A stretch of DNA of 64,000 bases from Bacillota bacterium. Its GTDB lineage: Bacteria; Bacillota; Clostridia; Lachnospirales; Lachnospiraceae. A program made the translations under genes and the position numbers. The stretch spans positions 1-64,000 of the forward strand of contig JAEZLZ010000125.1 in NCBI GenBank assembly GCA_023415055.1, in the 5' to 3' direction. Within the stretch, counting starts at the first letter, position 1. Every line of letters starts with the position of its first letter. Below are positions 8,989 to 16,899 of this stretch, one piece after another. The notes under the pieces are model-generated. The model saw nothing but the letters and a program-made list of their open reading frames with translations, was not told where the DNA came from and did not search any database.

Positions 8989-9093
8989 TTTGTTATAATG
9001 CTATATGAAATTTAATTAGTCTCTATAAATATGGATTAATATTCATTTTTATAATGAAATCACGTAAATTATATAGATATAATATTTGAAAGA

Positions 9094-9102
9094 TGATATA
9101 AT
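9094..9102 (+). promoter_or_regulatory. Extended -10 promoter element for parAB
   Basis: TGATATAAT combines a consensus -10 hexamer with the upstream TGn extension, 54 bases before the parA start. No good -35 is seen, which is compatible with extended -10 promoters. Confidence 0.5.
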
Positions 9103-9156
9103 AGATCTCATGTAAGTTTTAGGAAAGTTATATTATATATTGGAAGGGTGGAGATT

Positions 9157-9990
9157 ATGGCTAGGATAATTGCAATAGCGAATCAAAAGGGTGGTGTTGG
9201 TAAGACCACTACAGCGATCAATCTTTCTGCATGTTTAGCTGAGAAAAATCGTAAAGTATTGACCATTGATATTGATCCGCAAGGAAATACCTCAAGCGGA
9301 TTAGGTATAGATAAAAATAAATTGCAAAATACAATTTACCAGATGATAATCGGTGAATGTTCCCTGGAAGAGTGTAAAATACATACACCTATTAAGAATC
9401 TTGACATACTTCCTTCGAATGTTAATCTTGCAGGGGCAGAAATCGAACTTATTGGTGTAAAGGACAAAGAATACATATTAAAAAAACAAGTTGAAACAGT
9501 CAGAGATGATTATGACTTTATAATTATTGATTGTCCTCCCTCGTTGAATACTTTAACAGTAAATGCAATGACTACCGCTGATACAGTTCTTGTTCCAATT
9601 CAATGTGAGTTTTATGCATTGGAGGGATTAACACAGTTAATTCATACGATTAATTTGGTAAAACAAAGACTAAATCCAAGCCTTGAAATGGAGGGCGTGG
9701 TATTTACCATGTTTGATGCGAGAACAAATCTATCTCTTCAAGTTGTAGAGAATGTAAAGAGTAACTTAAAGCAAAATATTTATAAGACTATTATTCCTAG
9801 AAATGTAAGATTAGCAGAAGCACCAAGTCATGGTCTACCTATTAATTTATATGATCCGAAATCTGCTGGTGCGGATGGTTATAGACAATTAGCAATGGAA
9901 GTGATTGAAAAGGAAGAAGCAGAAGCTTATGAAAATAACGAAGTTTCAGAGCTTATGTATAGAAAAAGTGATAAAATTAAGCATTCATAA
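9157..9990 (+). CDS. parA: Chromosome partitioning ATPase ParA/Soj
   Basis: ParA is a deviant-Walker ATPase that binds DNA as an ATP dimer and, with ParB, segregates and positions origins. The 277-residue protein begins ARIIAIANQKGGVGKTTTAI, which contains the deviant Walker A motif KGGVGKTT. It also shows LTIDIDPQGNTSSGLG (Walker A') and FIIIDCPPSLNTLTVNAM (Walker B). The C-terminal 20 residues are acidic and then basic. The start ATG 9157 sits behind GGGTGGAG; a GTG at 9148 lies inside that ribosome binding site. parB follows after 45 bases. The parS array just upstream supports a true chromosomal partition system rather than a plasmid relic. Confidence 0.96.
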   Translation: MARIIAIANQKGGVGKTTTAINLSACLAEKNRKVLTIDIDPQGNTSSGLGIDKNKLQNTIYQMIIGECSLEECKIHTPIKNLDILPSNVNLAGAEIELIGVKDKEYILKKQVETVRDDYDFIIIDCPPSLNTLTVNAMTTADTVLVPIQCEFYALEGLTQLIHTINLVKQRLNPSLEMEGVVFTMFDARTNLSLQVVENVKSNLKQNIYKTIIPRNVRLAEAPSHGLPINLYDPKSAGADGYRQLAMEVIEKEEAEAYENNEVSELMYRKSDKIKHS

Positions 9991-10035
9991 ATTTAAGACT
10001 ATATTACTAGATACAAATAGATATAGGAGGATATT

Positions 10036-10911
10036 ATGGCAGTAAAAAAGGGATTAGGTAAGGGTCTCGATATAATGATTCCTGAAAAAATTGAAAGCAT
10101 AGAAGAAAAGCAAGATAATGTTTCACGTGAAACAATGATACATATAAATGATATTGAACCAAATAAATCTCAACCGCGTAAACGTTTTGATGAGGATGCT
10201 TTGCAGGAGCTGGCAGATTCAATAAAACAGTTTGGAGTAATACAACCCTTGATACTTCAGAAGCACGGAAGGCTATATGAAATTATTGCCGGAGAGAGAA
10301 GATGGAGAGCTGCTCGATTGGCTGGATTAAAGGAAGTACCGGCAATCATAAAGGATTATACTCCTCAGGAAATTGTAGAAATTGCCTTGATCGAGAATAT
10401 TCAGAGAGAAGATCTTAATCCTATTGAAGAAGCGCAGACGTATCAACGGTTGATTCAGGAATTTCAATTAAAACAAGATGAGGTTGCGGAACGTGTGTCT
10501 AAAAGCCGTGTAGCAGTTACAAATTCCATGCGTTTATTGAAATTGGATGATCGAGTTCAACAAATGATTATTGATGAAATGATTTCAAGCGGACATGCTC
10601 GTGCTTTAATTCCAATTGAAAATGGTGAGAAGCAATACAATACTGCTTGTAAGGTATTTGATGAGAAGCTTAGTGTAAGAGAAACAGAAAAGTTGGTTAA
10701 GCATATTCTATCGGAAAAGCCACATAAAGAAATCGCTGTATCCCAGGAGGATGATTTTATCTATCGTAATCTGGAGGATAGAATCAGAAGTGCTGTTGGT
10801 ACGAAAGTCTCTATTCATAACAAGAAGAACAATAAAGGCTCAATCGAAATCGAATATTATTCTGCGGAAGAACTGGAGAAAATCGTTGAAATGTTAGAAT
10901 CAACGAATTAA
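10036..10911 (+). CDS. parB: Chromosome partitioning protein ParB/Spo0J
   Basis: ParB binds parS, and in the family it hydrolyses CTP to slide and load SMC. The 291-residue product starts KKGLGKGLDIMIPE, the family N-terminus that contacts ParA. It has ParB N-domain motifs IEPNKSQPRKRFDEDALQELADSI and IIAGERRWRAARLAGL, where GERRWRA is the CTP-binding box, then ENIQREDLNPIEEA. A central HTH includes KQDEVAERVSKSRVAVTNSM, and there is a C-terminal dimerisation segment. An exact parS site is embedded in codons 28-33. The start ATG 10036 follows TAGGAGGAT. No noc paralogue is present nearby. Confidence 0.96.
   Translation: MAVKKGLGKGLDIMIPEKIESIEEKQDNVSRETMIHINDIEPNKSQPRKRFDEDALQELADSIKQFGVIQPLILQKHGRLYEIIAGERRWRAARLAGLKEVPAIIKDYTPQEIVEIALIENIQREDLNPIEEAQTYQRLIQEFQLKQDEVAERVSKSRVAVTNSMRLLKLDDRVQQMIIDEMISSGHARALIPIENGEKQYNTACKVFDEKLSVRETEKLVKHILSEKPHKEIAVSQEDDFIYRNLEDRIRSAVGTKVSIHNKKNNKGSIEIEYYSAEELEKIVEMLESTN
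10119..10134. promoter_or_regulatory. parS: parS site inside parB (exact)
   Basis: TGTTTCACGTGAAACA lies within the parB coding sequence and encodes part of NVSRET. A parS within the spo0J gene is also the arrangement known in Bacillus subtilis. Confidence 0.95.
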
Positions 10912-10918
10912 GGTATGC

Positions 10919-10947
10919 TTGACATATCTATAGAAGTAAAATATTTT
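10919..10947 (+). promoter_or_regulatory. Sigma-A type promoter for the DUF4446 gene
   Basis: TTGACA, a 17-base spacer and TATTTT begin 8 bases after the parB stop. This gives the next gene its own promoter with a leader of about 190 bases, in which I see no gene. Confidence 0.6.
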
Positions 10948-11143
10948 AAAATGACTTAATTGAATATAAAATTCAAGCAATATATGCGAAAACGTTGGTA
11001 TCATAAATTTAATACAGCATCCGAAGGTCCGGGTGATAGCATGTTCTATTTCAAAAATACAGTATCATCGTCTAATCGACTAGATGTTATTAAACAGAAA
11101 AGAAAATCAATAATATTCAAGGTACATTATGGAGGAGAATTTC

Positions 11144-11656
11144 ATGAACTTATCAGAAATCATCAGTAGCTACAATGAGTTTTTTATCATAGGATTAGCA
11201 GGTACCTCACTCTTGCTTTTGATCTTTGTTATCTTATTGTCCGTTAGGCAGGGTAAGCTTACAAAAAAGTATAAAAAATTTATGACGGGAGGAACCGGTG
11301 AAAATCTGGAAGGGCAGATACTTGCAAGGTTTGCTGATATTGATAAATTAAAAGCTGACACCAAATACCTTGATGAAGAGGTAATTAAGGTGAAGGAGAA
11401 TCTTCTTGTTACTTATCAGAAGGTAGGAGTCGTCAAATATGATGCATTTAAGGAAATGGGTGGCAAGCTAAGCTTTGTTCTTGCTTTATTGGATAAGAAT
11501 AATAACGGCATACTGTTAAATTCAGTTCACAGTAGTAGAGAAGGCTGCTATACTTATCTAAAGGAAATTATTAAAGGAGAATCCTTTTTGGAGTTATCCG
11601 AAGATGAAAAGAAAGCATTAAATCAAGCTCTAAACAGTTCTAATTATATGGAATAA
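11144..11656 (+). CDS. DUF4446 family membrane-anchored protein
   Basis: This 170-residue protein of unknown function has one N-terminal membrane segment (about 14-36, FIIGLAGTSLLLLIFVILLS), a short basic stretch, and then a coiled-coil/alpha-beta cytoplasmic domain with VGVVKYDAFKEMGGKLSFVLALLD and NGILLNSVHSSREGCYTYLKEI. These match what I recall of DUF4446, which in Clostridia often sits beside parAB. The start ATG 11144 follows GGAGGAG; an upstream in-frame ATG at 11129 overlaps that site. A strong bidirectional terminator follows. Confidence 0.8.
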   Translation: MNLSEIISSYNEFFIIGLAGTSLLLLIFVILLSVRQGKLTKKYKKFMTGGTGENLEGQILARFADIDKLKADTKYLDEEVIKVKENLLVTYQKVGVVKYDAFKEMGGKLSFVLALLDKNNNGILLNSVHSSREGCYTYLKEIIKGESFLELSEDEKKALNQALNSSNYME

Positions 11657-11677
11657 GTAAAAAACGAATAAAACAAA

Positions 11678-11710
11678 GGGGTCCGAAGAATTACATCGGG
11701 CCCCTTATTA
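11678..11710. terminator. Bidirectional terminator between DUF4446 gene and adhE
   Basis: The stem is GGGGTCCGA with TCGGGCCCC (one G-T pair) and a 9-nt loop. The top strand continues TTATTA. On the bottom strand the hairpin is followed by TTTGTTTTATT, so it can serve both converging genes. Confidence 0.75.
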
Positions 11711-11711
11711 G

Positions 11712-11730
11712 GTGCGCCCGGCGGGCGCAC
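11712..11730. repeat. GC-rich hairpin repeat R2, copy 1
   Basis: GTGCGCCC-GGC-GGGCGCAC is a perfect 8-bp stem, conspicuously GC-rich in AT-rich surroundings. A related hairpin lies at 46035-46057. Confidence 0.65.
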
Positions 11731-11794
11731 GTTTCACCTTGCAGGCATTTCTTTTAGTATTTTCAATTCTATTTGATATCTGGAACCTATGAGA

Positions 11795-14416
11795 TTATTT
11801 TGTCTTTTTAGGAATATTTCCTTTTCCGTAATAAGCTGTTAAATAAAGCCCTTCTAATTCAGAAACATAAGGAAGTCTGGGATTAGCAGTAGTACATTGA
11901 TCACCGAATGCAAGATCTGCAAGTACTGGAACCTTTGTAAGGAAGTCTTTCTCATCAAGACCATATTCCTGTAGGGTCGCAGGGATCTCTAAGTGCTTGT
12001 TCAGATCTTCTACTGCCTGTGCTAACATCTCGACAGCATCTGCATTGTTCTTCGGATTCTTTCCTAATTTCTTCATTAATTCAAATATCTTATCTCCCAC
12101 AATATAGCTTTCATACTTCGGGAATGAGGTAACCTTTGTCGGACAATCAACACCATTGTAACGAATAACATGAGGTAAAAGGATTGCATTTGCACATCCA
12201 TGAGGGATATGATATTCACCTCCGAGTTTATGAGCTAAGGAGTGGTTAATTCCAAGGAAAGCATTCGTAAAAGCCATACCTGCGATCGTTGAAGCATTAT
12301 GCATCTTTTCACGAGCGATGGGGCTTTCTGCTCCCTTGTCATAGGATTCCTTCAAATATTTGAATACTAAGTCGATTGCATGGATAGCAAGAGCATCGGT
12401 ATAATCTGATGCAACAACCGAGATATATGCTTCAATTGCATGTGTTAAAACATCCATACCTGTCCAAGCGGTAGATTTCTTCGGAACGCTCATTACAAAG
12501 TCAGGATCAATAATTGCAACATCCGGAGTCAACTCATAATCAGCCAAGGGATATTTCTTATTTTCCTTCTTATCGGAAATTACCGCGAAAGAGGTAACCT
12601 CGGAACCGGTACCTGAGGTGGTAGGGATTGCAACAAATTGAGCTTTCTTACCAAGATTCGGGAATTTGTAAGTACGCTTACGGATATCAAGAAACTTTAA
12701 GGACATGTTCTTGAAATCTGCAGTCGGATCTTCATAGAATAACCACATACCCTTTGCAGCATCAATTGCAGAACCGCCACCAAGTGCGATGATTACGTCA
12801 GGCTTAAATTTATTCATTTCCTCAACACCCTTTAAGATAGTATCAAGGCTCGGATCGGGCTCAACCTGATCAAAGATCTCGCAGTGTACATAATCTGTAC
12901 GTTTTCTTAATTGATATAATACTTTATTTACATAACCCAACTGGGTCATAGATGGATCTGTTACGATGAATGCCTTAGTGATATTCGGCATCTTTGCTAA
13001 ATATGCAGTTGAACCGGACTCAAAATAAATCTTACCAGGTACCTTAAACCATTGCATATTGTTCCTCCTCTTTGCAACTCGCTTATAATTTACCAGATCG
13101 ACTGCTGATACATTATGAGTAGTGGAATTACCACCATAAGAACCGCAGCCTAAGGTTAGAGAAGGCATATTTGTGTTATACAAATCACCGATTGCACCAT
13201 GCGTGGAGGGTGAATTTACAAGGATACGACCAGTTCTCATTCTTGCAGAGAAGTCCTTGATTACATTATCGTCATTGGAGTGAATTACGGAGGAGTGACC
13301 CAGACCGCCAAGTTCAATCATTTTCTCGCAGAGCTGTAAGCCCTTCTCCAGAGTCTGTGCTTTAATAACAGCAAGAACGGGTGATAATTTTTCCTTGGAT
13401 AACGGATATTCCGGTCCTACGCCTTCCAATTCTGTACAAAGGATCTTGGTGCTAGTAGGAATAGTGATACCTGCAAGGGCAGCGATAGCTGCAGGAGACT
13501 GGCCTACGATAGCTGCATTCACTGCTCCGGTAGTGCTGTTAATTACAACAGGTTCAAGCAGCTTTATCTCTTCCCTAGTAGCGAAATAGCAGCCGCCCTT
13601 CTTCATGAGGTCAACTACCTCATTGTATACCGGTGCCTCAATAATGGCAGCCTGTTCGGAAGCACAGATCATACCTTGGTCAAAGGATTTGGAAAGAATT
13701 AAGTCATTGACAGCACGCTTCAGGTTTGCTGTTTTTTCAATAAAGCAAGGTACATTACCAGGGCCAACGCCAAGTGCCGGCTTACCACAGGAATATGCCT
13801 GCTTCACCATACCGGATCCGCCTGTTGCTAAGATCATTGATACATCGGGATGGTTCATCAGCTCTCTGGTTGCATCGATGGAGGGATATTCAATCCACTG
13901 AATACAGTTCTTAGGAGCTCCTGCTTTAATTGCTGCCTCGTATAATGTCTTTGCTGCTTCCTTGGAACATTTCTGTGCACTGGGATGGAAGCCGAAGATG
14001 ATCGGATTTCTGGTCTTGATACAGGTTATGCACTTGAACATGGTAGTGGAGGTCGGGTTGGTAACCGGGGTTACACCTGCGACGATACCGACAGGTTCCG
14101 CAACAATCATATAATCCTCTTCTTCATTATCCTCGATAATGCCGACGGTTTTCTGATATTTAATCGAGTGCCATACATATTCGGTAGCAAAGATGTTTTT
14201 TGTAATCTTGTCTTCATAAATACCTCTACCGGTTTCCTCAACTGCCATTTTAGCGAGTACCTGCTGTTTTGCGAGACCGGCAAGTGCCATTTCGTGTACT
14301 ATATTATCAACTGTCTCCTGATCAAGCGATAAGAAATCATTTAATGCAACGAGAGCGTTTTTTACAAGCTGATCAACGTGTTCTTTTGCTGTAGGTTGTT
14401 GTAATTCCTTAGACAT
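11795..14416 (-). CDS. adhE: Bifunctional acetaldehyde-CoA/alcohol dehydrogenase AdhE
   Basis: AdhE reduces acetyl-CoA to acetaldehyde and then ethanol, oxidising two NADH. It is the main redox outlet in many fermenters and forms cytoplasmic spirosomes. The 873-residue product has an N-terminal aldehyde dehydrogenase half with TGGSGMVKQAY, GVGPGNVPCFIEK and the catalytic Cys in MICASEQA. The C-terminal iron-dependent alcohol dehydrogenase half has IIALGGGSAIDAAK, TTSGTGSEVT and the metal-binding His residues in GMDVLTHAIEAY and INHSLAHKLGG. I choose ATG at 14416 (protein start MSKELQQP) because AAGGAGGAT lies just before it; 28 further in-frame codons upstream overlap the promoter. Two Rex-like operators and a good promoter precede it. 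Confidence 0.97.
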   Translation of the reverse strand: MSKELQQPTAKEHVDQLVKNALVALNDFLSLDQETVDNIVHEMALAGLAKQQVLAKMAVEETGRGIYEDKITKNIFATEYVWHSIKYQKTVGIIEDNEEEDYMIVAEPVGIVAGVTPVTNPTSTTMFKCITCIKTRNPIIFGFHPSAQKCSKEAAKTLYEAAIKAGAPKNCIQWIEYPSIDATRELMNHPDVSMILATGGSGMVKQAYSCGKPALGVGPGNVPCFIEKTANLKRAVNDLILSKSFDQGMICASEQAAIIEAPVYNEVVDLMKKGGCYFATREEIKLLEPVVINSTTGAVNAAIVGQSPAAIAALAGITIPTSTKILCTELEGVGPEYPLSKEKLSPVLAVIKAQTLEKGLQLCEKMIELGGLGHSSVIHSNDDNVIKDFSARMRTGRILVNSPSTHGAIGDLYNTNMPSLTLGCGSYGGNSTTHNVSAVDLVNYKRVAKRRNNMQWFKVPGKIYFESGSTAYLAKMPNITKAFIVTDPSMTQLGYVNKVLYQLRKRTDYVHCEIFDQVEPDPSLDTILKGVEEMNKFKPDVIIALGGGSAIDAAKGMWLFYEDPTADFKNMSLKFLDIRKRTYKFPNLGKKAQFVAIPTTSGTGSEVTSFAVISDKKENKKYPLADYELTPDVAIIDPDFVMSVPKKSTAWTGMDVLTHAIEAYISVVASDYTDALAIHAIDLVFKYLKESYDKGAESPIAREKMHNASTIAGMAFTNAFLGINHSLAHKLGGEYHIPHGCANAILLPHVIRYNGVDCPTKVTSFPKYESYIVGDKIFELMKKLGKNPKNNADAVEMLAQAVEDLNKHLEIPATLQEYGLDEKDFLTKVPVLADLAFGDQCTTANPRLPYVSELEGLYLTAYYGKGNIPKKTK

Positions 14417-14433
14417 ATAAATCCTCCTTTTAA

Positions 14434-14451
14434 TTGTTAAAAATTTAACAC
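14434..14451. promoter_or_regulatory. Rex-type operator 1 for adhE
   Basis: TTGTTAA-AAAT-TTAACAC matches the Rex consensus TTGTTAAnnnnTTAACAA with one change. It lies between the adhE -10 box and its start codon, where bound repressor would block transcription. Rex is the NADH/NAD redox sensor of Firmicutes; no rex gene is in this window. Confidence 0.85.
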
Positions 14452-14466
14452 AGCGATTATGAGAAG

Positions 14467-14495
14467 AATATAGCATGAAAAAATTGTTTTGTAAA
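14467..14495 (-). promoter_or_regulatory. adhE promoter
   Basis: On the minus strand this reads TTTACA, a 17-base spacer and TATATT, about 50 bases before the adhE start. It is flanked on both sides by Rex-like sites. Confidence 0.7.
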
Positions 14496-14500
14496 TACAT

Positions 14501-14518
14501 TTGTTAAAAAAATAACAA
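14501..14518. promoter_or_regulatory. Rex-type operator 2 for adhE
   Basis: TTGTTAA-AAAA-ATAACAA is a second Rex-like palindrome immediately upstream of the adhE -35 box. It is centred 67 bp from operator 1. Confidence 0.8.
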
Positions 14519-14747
14519 TCAAAGAATATAACGAAAAAATTTAAAAAATATAAATTATATACAACAATTCTTAGCATATTAATTATGCCTTGAAAATATG
14601 CATAATGGAATATTCCAAATATCAAAAAATATGTGCGATTATTCTGATTTAATTCTTTTTCGCAAGTAGTTCTATCGTACGATTGAAAAAAAGTAACTAA
14701 TCATGGACTATATATATAGTGGTACACGTGCGCGGAAGGAGATTATA

Positions 14748-15815
14748 ATGAGAATTATCTCTTTAGACGCGGTTAAAGGTGGTGAATTACTCGCTAAGGA
14801 TGTATTTAGTATGAATGATTCATTATTATTACCCGCTGGAATAATGGTAAAAAAGGAATATGTGAAAAGGCTTAAGGAATTGAATATAGAATACCTATAT
14901 ATAGAGGATGAACTGGCTCAGGGAGTGAACCTTACAGAAAGTCTCGATTTTCAGATCAAGGAACAATGCCAGGATGCAGTAAGAGATTTATTGATTAAGT
15001 ACTCATATCATGATGAAGGTGAGTTGGAAGATATCAAGGTGGTTGCGGACGAGATCATTCTTGATATCATGAATGAACCTGAGGTCATCTTTAATCTATC
15101 CAGCATCCGTGATAAAAACGATATGACCTATTCCCATTCCCTGAATGTATGCGCTTTATCGGTTATTTTGGCCTTTCGTCTAAAGCTTCCTAAGTCAAAG
15201 ATCAGAGAAATAGCGATTGGCGCGCTGCTGCATGATATTGGCTTTACCTACATTAACCCGGAGTTTTACCATCTTAATCTGGATACCTGTACCGAGAAGG
15301 AGACTAAGGAGATTAAGAAGCATATTATCTATGGATATACCGCGGTTGAGAAGATGGACTGGCTTTCTGCCACAGCAAAGGATATCATCATCAGTCATCA
15401 TGAGAGGGTTAATGGAAGCGGCTATCCTTTTCATTTAAAAAAGGAGCGTATTAAGATTGGAAGTAGAATCGTTGCAGTCTGCGATGAATTCGACAGCAGG
15501 GTCTACGGTAATTATATAACAAAGATGAAGGTCCATGATGCAATTGATTATATTGTTAGTCAGGCTGGAATATTATTTGATTTTACCGTAGTAAAAGCGT
15601 TTGTCGATTCTGTGGCTGCTTATCCCACCGGAACATTAGTACGGACCAACCAAGGGGAGATAGGTATCGTTCTCAGACAGAATCCACAGTGCCCTACCAG
15701 ACCACTAATACGGATTGTAGAAGACAAGGAAGGCAAGAAGCTGGAACAATGGGTTGAAAAAAATCTGACGAAAGAATTGACCCTATTTATAACAGATACC
15801 TTGGATACTATATAG
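14748..15815 (+). CDS. HD-GYP domain protein, probable cyclic-di-GMP phosphodiesterase
   Basis: This 355-residue cytoplasmic protein has an N-terminal domain (about 1-110) resembling those that precede HD-GYP domains (KGGELLAKDVFSMNDSLLLPAGIMVKKEYVKRL). The HD-GYP domain has HSLNVCALS, GALLHDIGFTYI (the HD pair) and HHERVNGSGYP, the GYP signature. Such enzymes hydrolyse cyclic di-GMP to GMP. Metal ligands appear complete, so activity is plausible. The start ATG 14748 is behind GGAAGGAG; a further-upstream ATG at 14703 lacks a ribosome site. It stands alone between adhE and a terminator. Confidence 0.88.
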   Translation: MRIISLDAVKGGELLAKDVFSMNDSLLLPAGIMVKKEYVKRLKELNIEYLYIEDELAQGVNLTESLDFQIKEQCQDAVRDLLIKYSYHDEGELEDIKVVADEIILDIMNEPEVIFNLSSIRDKNDMTYSHSLNVCALSVILAFRLKLPKSKIREIAIGALLHDIGFTYINPEFYHLNLDTCTEKETKEIKKHIIYGYTAVEKMDWLSATAKDIIISHHERVNGSGYPFHLKKERIKIGSRIVAVCDEFDSRVYGNYITKMKVHDAIDYIVSQAGILFDFTVVKAFVDSVAAYPTGTLVRTNQGEIGIVLRQNPQCPTRPLIRIVEDKEGKKLEQWVEKNLTKELTLFITDTLDTI

Positions 15816-15840
15816 GGGTGGCGCAGGATATACAAGATAT

Positions 15841-15886
15841 AGACCGATCGGTAAGAGATGACTTCATCCCGGTCGGTCTTTCTTTA
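15841..15886 (+). terminator. Terminator after the HD-GYP gene
   Basis: AGACCGATCGG pairs with CCGGTCGGTCT (one G-T pair) around a 17-nt loop and is followed by TTTCTTT. Confidence 0.8.
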
Positions 15887-16082
15887 GGTAATTACATATA
15901 GCGGCAGACAGAGAGAATAACATGGATGATAAGAAGCTGACGGGAGGATATTTTCCGGGACATCTATACAGCCGATTGCAAATAGAATATAATACTCTTT
16001 AGGTATTTTATTTCGATTGGCATCCGTTACAGCAAATAAGCTTGTCGGATACCTAGAATAAGAAAAATCAACTGGAGGAATA

Positions 16083-16694
16083 ATGATGGCATATCATGTA
16101 CGCATGATTAATTCGATAGAGAACCTGGAACAATGTGAGCTTTTTCACATCGATCATTACCAATGGGTGGCGGGATATCAACCGAAGGCCTTCGGACGAA
16201 TGGGGCTGCTTCGTGATTTTGGGTTGGTCATCTCAATGACTGCAATGGAGAGTGATCCACTGGCAACTTTCACGAAGGATGGAGATCCAGTATATCAAGA
16301 CAGCGCACTGGAGGCTTTTTTAAATTTTACACCGCAAAGAGAGATTCCTTACTATATTAATTTTGAGATGAATGCGAACGGTGCCATGCTTAATGATATC
16401 GGGGGTGTGGGGGACAGAAGGAGTGTCTATAACTCAACGCCCTGGAGAGCACAGTGTAGTGTGAAACGCAATGCCGATTCCTGGTCGGTGCTACTAAAAA
16501 TACCGATGGAGATGATTTGTAACATCTTTACCATCGGGCCACTCAAAGTAGGGGATCATTTTACCTGTAATTTTTATAAAATTTGTGAAAATAAGGAGTT
16601 AGAACATTACGCCAGCTATGCGGAGATCGTCAGTGAGAAACCGAATTTTCATCTTCCACGGTTCTTTGAGACAGCAATCATCTCAGAGGACTAA
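16083..16694 (+). CDS. CBM9-like (carbohydrate-binding fold) protein
   Basis: This 203-residue protein has no signal peptide or membrane segment. The central motif, an acidic/aromatic patch with QDSALEAFLNFTPQ and YYINFEMNANGAML, and the later PWRAQCSVKR and WSVLLKIPMEMI, follow the order of family 9 carbohydrate-binding/DOMON-like domains, in which these strands form a beta sandwich. Without a secretion signal its ligand is unclear; a cytoplasmic sugar-binding or structural role is inference. The start ATG 16083 (or 16086) follows TGGAGGAATA. No operon partner is apparent. Confidence 0.6.
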   Translation: MMAYHVRMINSIENLEQCELFHIDHYQWVAGYQPKAFGRMGLLRDFGLVISMTAMESDPLATFTKDGDPVYQDSALEAFLNFTPQREIPYYINFEMNANGAMLNDIGGVGDRRSVYNSTPWRAQCSVKRNADSWSVLLKIPMEMICNIFTIGPLKVGDHFTCNFYKICENKELEHYASYAEIVSEKPNFHLPRFFETAIISED

Positions 16695-16837
16695 TATAGC
16701 ATGTGTATCAGGCTTCCTTTCTCCTTTGTAATGCGAATATATGCTACTTGCGTAGTGTAATAAAATATGTTATAAATAATTATTACATGAAATGCGGCTA
16801 AAGCTTATAGAATATAATAACTTTAGCCCTTGTTATA

Positions 16838-16870
16838 GACAATGGAAAGTACGCGAAGTGCTTTCTATCG
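16838..16870 (+). repeat. Dispersed palindromic repeat R1, copy 2
   Basis: The segment runs from GACAATGGAAAGTACGCGAA to GTGCTTTCTATCG. It matches copy 1 at 7921-7955 and the inverse of copy 3 at 45958-45992. It lies just before the DUF3881-like gene and could form a hairpin in its leader. Confidence 0.75.
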
Positions 16871-16899
16871 TTTGGATCGGATAGAATGGAAGTGAAAAA

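Larger units (their letters stand above)
7956..9093 (+). other. Gene-free, AT-rich parS (centromere-like) region upstream of parA
   Basis: About 1.1 kb without a credible gene on either strand. It holds a 24-bp palindrome centred on CCTAGG (8036-8059), a second stem AAATTGAAA/TTTCAATTT (8073-8103), one R3-type repeat (8111-8161), two exact parS sites and one near-exact one. Decayed tandem repeats of about 120-260 bp period carry the words TATATCTTGA(A/G)TCAT, GATGATG and CCTTATCC. Its position before parA-parB near oriC fits a chromosome partition locus. Confidence 0.8.

Noticed and set aside
10960..11169. Open frame of 69 codons upstream of the DUF4446 gene
   Set aside because: It starts at TTG without a ribosome site, lies in the leader behind the promoter at 10919 and overlaps the DUF4446 start in another frame.
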